Assembly: GCA_026387215.1 (NCBI GenBank)
Contig: JAPLMC010000106.1
Location: 3,732-9,162 of the forward strand
Source of the DNA: Candidatus Omnitrophota bacterium
GTDB taxonomy: Bacteria; Omnitrophota; Gorgyraeia; Gorgyraeales; Gorgyraeaceae
Direction of reading: 5' to 3'
Length of the DNA stretch: 5,431 nucleotides
Both the position numbers and the translations under genes were made by a program. The number at the start of each line of letters is the position of its first letter. Within the stretch, counting starts at the first letter, position 1. A model generated the notes under the pieces. That model did not search any database. It had not been told where the DNA came from and saw only the letters and a program-made list of their open reading frames with translations. Shown here piece by piece: positions 1 to 4,833 of the stretch.

Positions 1-626
1 GAGAATATTTTTGGGAAAAAAGATGAAACTAGTGCATCACTAGAGAAAAATTCGTGCAAGTATTGTGGGATAGAGAGTAAACATACTCCTACTGATCATA
101 AGCTTATTCAAAAAATAAAATATGGTATGAGATACGCTTTTATTGATTTGCTAGGTGATATAGCGAAATGGCTGATTATAGGTATTGTGATAGGTGGAGC
201 GATATCGTATTTTACTCCTGCGAACTTTGTTGAAAGGTTCCTTGGCTCAGATTTCAAGGCTATGCTTATAATGTTAGTTATTGGCATACCGCTTTATATT
301 TGCGCGAGTGGATCAACTCCTATAGCTGCGGCGTTAATTGTGAAAGGTATGAGTCCTGGAGTGGCGCTAGTATTTCTTCTGGCAGGCTGGGAAAATTTTT
401 AGGCAAAAGATCCGCTGTGATATACCTTCTTTCAATTTCGGTTTGCGCGGTTTTATTGGGATTACTGCTTAATTTCATATACCAGGCTAGCGGTATTAAT
501 ATTAAGACTACGCTAGGGCATGCTTGCGATATGTTGCCACAATATGTTAAGACATTTTCTGCAATAGCCTTATTACTTCTAATGGCGCAGTCTCTATGGA
601 ACGTAAAAACTAAAAAAGCCCTTTAA
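1..626 (+). pseudogene. SO_0444/DUF318-type heavy-metal efflux permease, 5'-truncated by window and frameshifted
   Basis: Frame 1 is open from base 1 to the TAG at 400-402 (133 residues). The homologous protein then continues in frame 3 from about 387 to the TAA at 624-626. The first part has a short Cys linker (C19, C22: SCKYCG) followed by membrane segments with GIPLYICASGSTPIAAAL and KGMSPGVALVFLLAG, typical of COG0701/DUF318 permeases such as the SO_0444 Cu/Zn efflux family. In those proteins LLAG is followed by PATNAAT and about a dozen residues before the K-[FL]-LGKR stretch. Here LLAG runs into WENF-stop, while KFLGKRSAVIYLL resumes in another frame after only 5 nt. About 31 nt are therefore missing, assuming the family spacing. 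The tail continues with two more hydrophobic segments, so the rest is not decayed. Family membership is well supported. Whether the break is real or a sequencing error cannot be decided here. The true 5' end lies outside the window. Confidence 0.8.
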
Positions 627-631
627 TAATC

Positions 632-667
632 TACCCCTGTTAATTTTTATTGACAGGGTAATTTTTT
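632..667 (+). terminator. Intrinsic terminator of the permease gene
   Basis: The arm TACCC-C-TGT (632-640) pairs with ACAGGGTA (653-660), with one bulged C and a 12-nt AT-rich loop. Six T follow at 662-667. It begins 5 nt after the permease stop codon. Its right arm shares bases with the -35 box of the next promoter. Confidence 0.65.
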
Positions 668-679
668 GTGTTATATTAT
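650..679 (+). promoter_or_regulatory. Sigma-70-type promoter for the DUF134 operon
   Basis: A perfect TTGACA lies at 650-655. The best -10 candidates are TATATT at 672-677 (16-nt spacer) or TATTAT at 674-679 (18-nt spacer). The DUF134 start codon is about 30 nt downstream, leaving a short leader that carries its ribosome binding site. A GCATATGC palindrome at 682-689 sits near the expected transcription start and could be a regulator site, but this is only a guess. Confidence 0.6.
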
Positions 680-710
680 TAGCATATGCCAATAACTAAA
701 AGAGGTTTGT

Positions 711-1007
711 ATGGCTAGGCCTTGCAGATGCAGAAGAATAAGATGTAATCCTGATACAAATTACTTTAAGCCTCGTGGCATTCCATTAGAGATGCTTGAG
801 GAAATTAATTTAACCTTGGATGAGCTAGAGGCTATAAGGCTTGCAGATTTGGAAGAGATGTATCAGGAAGATGCGGCTAAGAAAATGAATATTTCCAGGC
901 AGACATTCGGAAATATTGTTAATTCAGCCCATAAAAAAATAGCAGATGTTCTTTTGAACGCCAAAGCACTAAAAATAGAAGGCGGAACCATTGAAAGGGT
1001 GGATTAA
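711..1007 (+). CDS. DUF134 (UPF0251) family DNA-binding protein
   Basis: This 98-residue protein matches the DUF134/UPF0251 pattern. It has an Arg/Cys-rich N-terminus (MARPCRCRRIRC, Cys5, Cys7, Cys12), the N-Y-F-x-P-x-G stretch at 17-23, and LTLDELEAIRLADLEEM at 34-50. A sigma-70 region-4-like helix-turn-helix follows (about 51-80), with ISRQTFGNIVNSAHKKIA as the recognition part. Such proteins are thought to bind DNA, and the N-terminal cysteines could bind a metal or cluster, but the target is unknown. The start is set by AGAGGT at 701-706. It is the first gene of a six-gene operon and a natural candidate regulator of it. Its stop TAA is directly followed by the ATG of the methyltransferase gene. 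Family assignment is firm; the regulatory role is inferred. Confidence 0.9.
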   Translation: MARPCRCRRIRCNPDTNYFKPRGIPLEMLEEINLTLDELEAIRLADLEEMYQEDAAKKMNISRQTFGNIVNSAHKKIADVLLNAKALKIEGGTIERVD

Positions 1008-1604
1008 ATGGATAATACTATAAAGCAAGATATGGAACGACTAAAATTATTCAAGAAATATGGCTATGATATACCAAAGGCCAGAAGCTTTATTCTCGCT
1101 AAAGCCAGGCTCGCTAAAGGCAGCATGCTCGAAATAGGCACAGGCAAAGGCCATATGACTGTTGTTTTGGCGAAGAAAGGATTTAGACTGATCTCAATTG
1201 ACCTTGATAGAAAAGCTCAAGGTATTGCCAAGAGGCACCTTAAGTCAATTAAACGTAGCAAATCAGTAAACCTTAAAATTATGAATGCCGAGAGATTACA
1301 GTATAAAGATAATTATTTTGATTATGTAGTTTCTGTTAATTTCATTCATCATGCTAAAAATCCTGGCAGGTGTTTAAAAGAGATGATAAGAGTGGTCAAA
1401 AATAAGCTCGTTATAGCCGATATAAATAAAAGAGGCGAACGTATTATGGAAAAGGTGCACAATCTGGATGGCCATAACCATGAAATATCCAAGATGTCTT
1501 TAAAAGAAATGGAGGCATTATTGAAAAAAATAGGCATGCAGGTCAAGGTCTATAAAGATACTTGTCAAACTGTTTTAATAGCAAAGAAAGGGGTGTCAAA
1601 ATGA
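1008..1604 (+). CDS. Class I SAM-dependent methyltransferase
   Basis: The 198-residue protein has a Rossmann-type methyltransferase fold. Motif I is MLEIGTGKG at 40-48 (the SAM-binding glycine loop). The acidic end of strand 2 is SIDLD at 63-67. The post-motif NYFDYVVSVNFIHHAKNPGRCLKEMIRVVK resembles the F-D-x-V-x-S-x-x-x-x-H pattern of ubiE-like enzymes. The middle region HNLDGHNHEISKMS is rich in His, and the C-terminal part has the usual closing strands. The substrate cannot be read from the sequence; a small molecule is more likely than DNA because no N6-adenine or C5-cytosine motif is visible. Its ATG directly abuts the upstream stop, and its TGA overlaps the next ATG (ATGA, 1601-1604), so it is probably translated in step with both neighbours. 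Confidence 0.88.
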   Translation: MDNTIKQDMERLKLFKKYGYDIPKARSFILAKARLAKGSMLEIGTGKGHMTVVLAKKGFRLISIDLDRKAQGIAKRHLKSIKRSKSVNLKIMNAERLQYKDNYFDYVVSVNFIHHAKNPGRCLKEMIRVVKNKLVIADINKRGERIMEKVHNLDGHNHEISKMSLKEMEALLKKIGMQVKVYKDTCQTVLIAKKGVSK

Positions 1605-1966
1605 AGATATGTGTTCCGACAGAAACAAATGAAGGTAAGTCCGCAAAGGTTTATGGACATTTCGGCAGTGCGCCGTATTTTACCATCGTTGATACAGAGA
1701 AAGATTCCGTTGAGATTATTGACAATGCAAATCAACATCATGCGCATGGTATGTGCCAACCAATGAATGCGTTGATGGGGAAGAAGATTAATGCTGTTGT
1801 TACTGGTGGAATGGGCGCTCGAGCAGTTCAAGGGCTTAATCAGGGCGGGATCAAGGCTTATCGAGCTATCCCAGGAACAGTTGCAGATATTGTCAGCCAG
1901 TTCACTAAAGGCGGGCTTGAGGAAATAACCGTAGATAATGCCTGCGCGCAACACGGTTGCCATTAA
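1601..1966 (+). CDS. NifB/NifX family dinitrogenase iron-molybdenum cofactor-binding protein
   Basis: The 121-residue protein begins MKICVPTET, with GHFGSAPYFTIVD at 19-31, as in the single-domain COG1433 family (NifX/NafY/NifB C-terminal fold). Family members bind iron-sulfur or Fe-Mo cofactors or their precursors, and many occur in anaerobes that do not fix nitrogen. Potential ligands are the cluster NQHHAHGMC at 44-52 and a C-terminal CAQHGCH tail (Cys115, Cys120, His118, His121). TGGMGARAVQGLNQGGIKAY is the conserved core around the later strands. The ATG at 1601 is chosen because AAGGGG (1587-1592) is well spaced and the family starts with MKI. An in-frame ATG at 1562 would add 13 unlike residues inside the methyltransferase gene. 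No nif structural genes are seen, so a general cofactor-carrier or redox-sensing role is more likely than nitrogen fixation. Confidence 0.9.
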   Translation: MKICVPTETNEGKSAKVYGHFGSAPYFTIVDTEKDSVEIIDNANQHHAHGMCQPMNALMGKKINAVVTGGMGARAVQGLNQGGIKAYRAIPGTVADIVSQFTKGGLEEITVDNACAQHGCH

Positions 1967-1967
1967 T

Positions 1968-2678
1968 ATGCAGGTACGAGTTATCGCTGTTGGTTCAACT
2001 AAATGGGAGCGGTTTATTCGCAGGTGGGGCGTTTCATTTTTAATCGGCGAAGATGTTCTTTTTGATACATTCGGCGATGCAAGAGTATTCTTAAGAAATA
2101 TCCGAAAATTCAATATTGATATAGACAAGATCAAACATGTTGTTATCTCTCATGATGACTGGGATCACGTCACTGGGTTATGGCATCTACTTAATAACCG
2201 AAAAGATATCACGGTTTATATATGTCCTAGATTTAACGCCCAAATAAAAGAAAGAATATACTCTTTTGGGGTTAAGGTTATTGAAGTGAGTGATTCTACA
2301 TTAATTAAAGATGGCGTTTATTCTACCGGAGAGCTTTACGGAGAATCTGAAGGTCGCCAGATTTACGAACAGTCGCTCGTTATAGAAACTATGCATGGAC
2401 TAAGTGTAATATGCGGATGCGCGCACCCTGGGGTAGCAAATATTGTCAGGGATGCGAAGGAAGGCTTTCAGACAAAAGTTTATTCGCTGGTTGGCGGGTT
2501 CCATTTAAAAGACAATACGGATGAAGCGAATCGGAATATTATTAAAAAATTACAAGAGCTCGGCGTTCGCAGGGTTGCGCCAATGCATTGCACTGGCCAG
2601 CGCGCAACATATGCGATGCGCGAAGTATTCGGTAATGACTTTATACAAGCTAAGGTTGGGAGCAGTATAGAAATATGA
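1968..2678 (+). CDS. MBL-fold metallo-hydrolase with altered HxDxDH motif
   Basis: The 236-residue protein has the metallo-beta-lactamase fold in the branch related to 7,8-dihydropterin-6-methyl-4-aminobenzene-phosphate synthase. Visible elements are W20-G-V-S-F-L-I, D33 in FDTFGD, the metal motif ISHDDWDH at 60-67, GCAHPGVANIV with His153, GGFHL with His179, and a C-terminal P-M-HCTG with His207. The usual H-x-H-x-D-H reads H62-D-D64-W-D66-H67, so the second His is an Asp. ComEC-type members are known to use a similar HxDxDH form. ATG 1968 is preferred: it lies one base after the NifX-family stop (TAATATG) and starts on the first beta strand. An in-frame ATG at 1938 would add ten residues inside the upstream gene. 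No clear Shine-Dalgarno is present, which fits coupled translation. The substrate is unknown. Confidence 0.88.
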   Translation: MQVRVIAVGSTKWERFIRRWGVSFLIGEDVLFDTFGDARVFLRNIRKFNIDIDKIKHVVISHDDWDHVTGLWHLLNNRKDITVYICPRFNAQIKERIYSFGVKVIEVSDSTLIKDGVYSTGELYGESEGRQIYEQSLVIETMHGLSVICGCAHPGVANIVRDAKEGFQTKVYSLVGGFHLKDNTDEANRNIIKKLQELGVRRVAPMHCTGQRATYAMREVFGNDFIQAKVGSSIEI

Positions 2679-2863
2679 ATAAGATAGTGATTATTGATGA
2701 AGGTCTTTGTATTGGTTGTGGAGCTTGCGTTAAACTCTGCCCGAAGAAGATTTTGTATATAGATGGGAAGACCGACAAGTGCAAGGTAAACGATGAGTCT
2801 AAATGTGACCGCCTGCGCGGGTGCGTAAAGATTTGTCCGGTTGACGCCATAAAGATTATTTAA
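2675..2863 (+). CDS. Small 4Fe-4S ferredoxin
   Basis: This 62-residue protein is a bacterial-type ferredoxin. The first motif is complete: C12-x2-C15-x2-C18-x3-C22-P. The second reads C44-x5-C50-x3-C54-P, so the middle Cys of a classic C-x2-C-x2-C is replaced (Leu47). Cys36 is an extra cysteine that could complete a second cluster. The C-D-x-L-x-x-C form also occurs in other clostridial-type Fe-S proteins. At least one 4Fe-4S cluster is well supported; the second could be 4Fe-4S or 3Fe-4S. The start ATG overlaps the hydrolase stop (ATGA at 2675-2678). It probably passes electrons to or from a protein of this operon, or serves as a general low-potential carrier. Confidence 0.92.
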   Translation: MNKIVIIDEGLCIGCGACVKLCPKKILYIDGKTDKCKVNDESKCDRLRGCVKICPVDAIKII

Positions 2864-2878
2864 GACTGGAGGCTCAAA

Positions 2879-3199
2879 ATGAAAATAGGAGTAATTATTT
2901 CAAGTAATGATGCAGAGACATGTTGGAATGCTTTACGGTATGCAAACTTTTGCCTCAGTCAAAAGGATGAGATTAAAGTGTTTTTGACCGGCAAGGGTGT
3001 TGAGTATCAAAAAATAAGCACAGAAAAATTTAACACGGTTGATCAGGCGGATAAGCTTTTAAAGTCAGGCGGCAAGATCCTTGCTTGCGGAACATGCATA
3101 AAATCGCGCGGTCAGGAAGGTACTGAAATGTGCCCGATCAATACTATGAAAGATATGTATGAAATTGTCAGAGAGAGCGATAAAGTAGTTACATTTTAG
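2879..3199 (+). CDS. DsrE/DsrF-like sulfur-relay protein
   Basis: This 106-residue protein begins MKIGVIISSNDAETCWNALRYANF, the first strand and helix of the DsrE-like fold. The key stretch is ILACGTCIKSRG, with Cys70-x2-Cys73 at the position where DsrE-family proteins carry their reactive cysteine. Further cysteines are Cys15, Cys25 and Cys85 (MCP). DsrE-like proteins carry persulfide sulfur or act in redox reactions in the cytoplasm, usually as oligomers. TGGAGG at 2867-2872 sets the start, 15 nt after the ferredoxin stop. It is the last gene of the operon; the next gene has its own promoter. No strong terminator is visible after it, only a 5-bp GTTTT/AAAAC hairpin at 3199-3215. A sulfur-transfer job beside a ferredoxin and a cofactor-binding protein is inference. 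Confidence 0.85.
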   Translation: MKIGVIISSNDAETCWNALRYANFCLSQKDEIKVFLTGKGVEYQKISTEKFNTVDQADKLLKSGGKILACGTCIKSRGQEGTEMCPINTMKDMYEIVRESDKVVTF

Positions 3200-3231
3200 T
3201 TTTCTGCAATAAAACGTAGCATTTGATTATC

Positions 3232-3260
3232 TTGAATTGACGGCTAACCTAAGATATAAT
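3232..3260 (+). promoter_or_regulatory. Promoter with perfect -10 box and very short leader
   Basis: TTGAAT (3232-3237) and a perfect TATAAT (3255-3260) are separated by exactly 17 nt. Transcription would start near 3266-3268, only about 10 nt before the ATG at 3278. Confidence 0.6.
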
Positions 3261-3277
3261 TATACCTAATATAAATT

Positions 3278-3634
3278 ATGAATATTTCTAATCTTATTAT
3301 TTATTTTATCACTGGTGGATTGGTTACAGTCATTATAGTGGCACTTGAAGAAAGCGGCCATAGGACGCTCTCTGGGCTTGCTACTCTTATCCCAGTATTT
3401 ACTCTTGTAGCATATTTTTTTATAGGTCAGACTAGAGGGGGTAAAGCAGTTGGCCAGCATGCTAAATTTGTTTTAATCGGCACACTTATATCTTGGGTGC
3501 CATATATGCTTGTAGTCGCGTATCTTTCGCCGAAGATCGGCCCGAACAAGGCGATTCTTGCCGGACTTACCGTATTTTTTGTACTTGCATTGATTTATAT
3601 TGCGGTAGCAAATCGTTTTGGATTTTTTAAATAG
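3278..3634 (+). CDS. Four-helix membrane protein, DUF3147/GlpM-like
   Basis: The 118-residue protein has four hydrophobic segments (about 5-23, 31-49, 62-83, 91-110). The pattern SGLATLIPVFTLVAYFFIG followed by Q-T-R-G-G resembles the DUF3147/GlpM-like group, whose function is unknown. Between helices one and two is a polar loop, EESGHRTL, and between two and three RGGKAVGQH. There is no Shine-Dalgarno before the ATG, and the predicted transcript start lies about ten bases upstream, so it may be translated as an almost leaderless message. It stands alone between the redox operon and nikR, on the same strand. The coding status is well supported by composition and helix pattern. The family name is a moderate-confidence recognition. 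Confidence 0.75.
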   Translation: MNISNLIIYFITGGLVTVIIVALEESGHRTLSGLATLIPVFTLVAYFFIGQTRGGKAVGQHAKFVLIGTLISWVPYMLVVAYLSPKIGPNKAILAGLTVFFVLALIYIAVANRFGFFK

Positions 3635-3653
3635 GCTAAAACAATTAAATTTC

Positions 3654-3681
3654 TTGACAAAATAATCACCAGTGTTACTAT
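3654..3681 (+). promoter_or_regulatory. nikR promoter
   Basis: TTGACA (3654-3659) and TACTAT (3676-3681) are separated by 16 nt. The -10 box lies inside the NikR-type operator at 3672-3698, so bound NikR would block RNA polymerase. Confidence 0.7.
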
Positions 3682-3698
3682 ATTAAAAATAATAACAC
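3672..3698 (+). promoter_or_regulatory. NikR operator (autoregulatory)
   Basis: GTGTTAC (3672-3678) and ATAACAC (3692-3698) form an inverted repeat with a 13-nt spacer. From memory, the NikR site proposed for Desulfovibrio-type bacteria is GTGTTAC-N13/14-GTAACAC, so 13 of 14 bases match. The E. coli NikR site (GTATGA-N16-TCATAC) has similar geometry. The repeat covers the -10 box and ends 10 nt before the nikR start codon, which points to self-repression by nickel-bound NikR. Confidence 0.75.
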
Positions 3699-3708
3699 GG
3701 GAGCAAAC

Positions 3709-4122
3709 ATGGGTAGATTAGTTAGATTTGGAGTTTCTTTAGATAGTGAGCTACTTAATAAGTTCGATCTTCTTACTAAAGAAAAAAACTATACCTGCCG
3801 TTCTGAAGCCTTCAGGGATTTAATCCGCGAGGATTTAGTAAAAGCTGAATGGAAGAAGAATAAGGAAATTGTAGGCGCAATAACTCTGATTTATGACCAC
3901 CACAAAAGAGAACTCGTAAATAAGCTTATGGATATCCAGCATGATTTCGGAGGTATAATAATTTCTTCCCAGCATATTCATCTTGATCACAATAATTGTC
4001 TAGAAATTATAGCAGTTAAGGGTTCTTCGAAAGAAGCCCAAAAGTTAGCCGATAGCCTAAAGTCAGTAAAAGGAGTGAAGCATGGGACTTTAAGCCTATC
4101 AACTACAGGAAAGGATATTTAG
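3709..4122 (+). CDS. nikR: Nickel-responsive transcriptional regulator NikR
   Basis: The 137-residue protein has the two-domain NikR layout. Residues 1-48 form the ribbon-helix-helix DNA-binding domain (RLVRFGVSLDSELLNKFD, then RSEAFRDLIREDL). The rest is the ACT-like nickel-binding and tetramerising domain. All four high-affinity nickel ligands are present with the same spacing as E. coli NikR: His78, His89, His91 and Cys97 (E. coli His76, His87, His89, Cys95). GGGAG at 3699-3703 precedes the ATG. When nickel is bound, NikR represses uptake or related genes. Two NikR-type sites are visible here, one over its own promoter and one before the following membrane-protein gene. No nickel transporter or hydrogenase gene is inside the window. 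Length and motifs match the family, so confidence is high. Confidence 0.96.
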   Translation: MGRLVRFGVSLDSELLNKFDLLTKEKNYTCRSEAFRDLIREDLVKAEWKKNKEIVGAITLIYDHHKRELVNKLMDIQHDFGGIIISSQHIHLDHNNCLEIIAVKGSSKEAQKLADSLKSVKGVKHGTLSLSTTGKDI

Positions 4123-4133
4123 GGTAGTAACCG

Positions 4134-4181
4134 GTATTATTTTTTTGCCTATTAGTAACACGAAAATAATATTAGTAGCAC
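4134..4181 (+). promoter_or_regulatory. Second NikR-type operator with an extra half-site
   Basis: GTATTAT (4134-4140), a 14-nt spacer and GTAACAC (4155-4161) match the GTGTTAC-N13/14-GTAACAC pattern at 12 of 14 bases. A further half-site, GTAGCAC (4175-4181), follows in the same orientation as the second, as part of a direct repeat ATTAGTARCAC (4151-4161 and 4171-4181). The three half-sites are spaced 21 and 20 nt apart, about two helical turns. The array lies 11 nt after the nikR stop codon and ends just before the Shine-Dalgarno of the next gene. Confidence 0.6.
4145..4172 (+). promoter_or_regulatory. Probable promoter of the small membrane protein gene
   Basis: TTGCCT (4145-4150) and TAATAT (4167-4172) have a 16-nt spacer. 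The match is moderate. Both boxes fall within the NikR-type site array, as expected for a repressed promoter. Confidence 0.4.
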
Positions 4182-4199
4182 TGAAAGGAGGTGAAGAAA

Positions 4200-4493
4200 A
4201 TGTGCTATACAGTACCAACAGCAGCAGCAATAGTTACAACTTTTATGTGGAGGAGCAAAAAGACAGTGCCGCTTTTTTGGTTAATGCTTATGTTTTGTGG
4301 CGGTGCTTTATTCGGGGTCATTGACCATCTTTGGAACGGAGAATTGTTTTTAATTTCTAAAGACTGGTTGAAGGACTTAAGTCTAGGTGTAGTAATTACA
4401 GGTGTAATACTTGGAGCCTGGGGGATAGTACTTTCTTTAGCTAAGAAAAATCTTGCCTTAGGTGCTTATCTGGTAAGCCTAGAAGGAAAATAA
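4200..4493 (+). CDS. Small membrane protein of unknown function, candidate NikR target
   Basis: The 97-residue protein begins MCYTVPTAAAIVTTF. It has a weak first hydrophobic stretch (5-16) and two clear membrane segments (about 23-41 and 62-81). Between them lies a polar loop with the notable string GVIDHLWNGELF (D42, H43, W45). I recall similar unnamed proteins in anaerobes but no known function. ATG 4200 is chosen because AAAGGAGGT (4184-4192) sits 7 nt before it. The in-frame GTG at 4191 is part of that ribosome binding site and would add only three residues. Cys2, Asp42 and His43 could be metal ligands, which is speculation. The gene follows nikR after an array of NikR-type half-sites, so nickel-dependent control is likely. 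A role in nickel uptake or homeostasis is inferred only from that. Confidence 0.8.
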   Translation: MCYTVPTAAAIVTTFMWRSKKTVPLFWLMLMFCGGALFGVIDHLWNGELFLISKDWLKDLSLGVVITGVILGAWGIVLSLAKKNLALGAYLVSLEGK

Positions 4494-4504
4494 AAATACT
4501 TTTA

Positions 4505-4543
4505 AGAGGCCTTGCTTTTGAATTTATAAGAAGCAAGGCCTCT
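4505..4543 (+). terminator. Long hairpin after the small membrane protein gene
   Basis: A perfect 13-bp stem pairs AGAGGCCTTGCTT (4505-4517) with AAGCAAGGCCTCT (4531-4543), starting 11 nt after the stop codon. No T-run follows on the plus strand, but read on the minus strand the stem is followed by a T-rich stretch (4504 down to about 4486). It may terminate in both directions or act with the next hairpin. Confidence 0.55.
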
Positions 4544-4547
4544 AATT

Positions 4548-4575
4548 ATGTCCACCTCTTAGAGGTGGACATTTT
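4548..4575 (+). repeat. Near-perfect 25-bp palindrome followed by T-run
   Basis: ATGTCCACCTCT (4548-4559) and AGAGGTGGACAT (4561-4572) are exact reverse complements around a single T at 4560, followed by TTT. It could be a second terminator, a protein-binding site or an insertion-sequence terminus. The TGTCCACCT/AGGTGGACA ends and the nearby GGACATTTT repeats make the last idea worth testing. Confidence 0.6.
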
Positions 4576-4643
4576 ACAACGATTTGTGTATTAAAGAGTT
4601 ACGTCATTTTCAGTCAAAAAAGACCGGACAAAACGGACATTTT
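4567..4643 (+). repeat. Short GGACATTTT direct repeats, possible IS-end relic
   Basis: GGACATTTT occurs at 4567-4575 and 4635-4643, with another GGACA at 4626-4630. Between them is GTCATTTTCAGTC. Repeated GGACATTTT-like strings are, as I recall, common in the ends of integrase-type insertion sequences. No transposase gene is present, so this would be a solo end or a decayed element. Confidence 0.3.
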
Positions 4644-4679
4644 TGCGAGGAATAAACCTCTCTAAAGTCAGAAATTTGC

Positions 4680-4707
4680 TTGTTTTTGCCAGTAATCTCG
4701 CTATAAT
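4680..4707 (+). promoter_or_regulatory. Candidate promoter of a small RNA
   Basis: A perfect TATAAT lies at 4702-4707, with a weak TTGTTT -35 (4680-4685) and a 16-nt spacer. The -10 overlaps the left arm of the inverted repeat TCTCGCTATA (4696-4705)/TATAGCGAGA (4719-4728), which could be an operator around the start site. Confidence 0.4.
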
Positions 4708-4713
4708 AAATAC

Positions 4714-4833
4714 CTATATATAGCGAGAGGTTCCTCCTCGGCAAATAATAGAGGGACCCCAGTATATCCTATCTCTATGTGGTAAAATGATTTAGGACAA
4801 GTATCCGACGGAGAAATCTGTCGGATACTTTTT
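4714..4833 (+). ncRNA. Candidate small structured RNA of about 120 nt
   Basis: A transcript from the promoter at 4680-4707 would start near 4714 and end at the strong terminator at 4799-4833. No reading frame of note lies inside. The interval can form further pairing, for example ATAGAGGGA (4748-4756) with TCC plus CTCTAT (4767-4769, 4773-4778), and a GC-rich stem around 4724-4740. It matches no RNA family that I recognise, and there are no tmRNA, SRP or RNase P signatures. Existence is inferred from promoter and terminator only. Confidence 0.35.
4799..4833 (+). terminator. Strong intrinsic terminator with GAAA tetraloop
   Basis: A 14-bp stem (4799-4812 with 4817-4830, one G-T pair) is closed by the tetraloop GAAA (4813-4816) and followed by a run of T to 4833. 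It is the best terminator in the window, yet the nearest upstream gene ends over 300 nt before and already has hairpins of its own. Confidence 0.8.

Noticed and set aside
668..696. GTGTTAT before the DUF134 gene as a third NikR operator
   Set aside because: Only one half-site matches; at 13 or 14 nt spacing the other half does not resemble GTAACAC.
1938..1967. Upstream ATG as the start of the MBL hydrolase
   Set aside because: It would overlap the preceding gene and add ten residues before the first conserved strand; ATG 1968 follows the stop directly.
1565..2134. Long minus-strand open frame of 189 codons
   Set aside because: It lies opposite two genes with clear family motifs (NifX-like and MBL) and has no recognisable domain.
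4191..4199. GTG 4191 as the start of the small membrane protein
   Set aside because: The GTG is part of the GGAGGTG ribosome binding site, which is properly spaced for ATG 4200.
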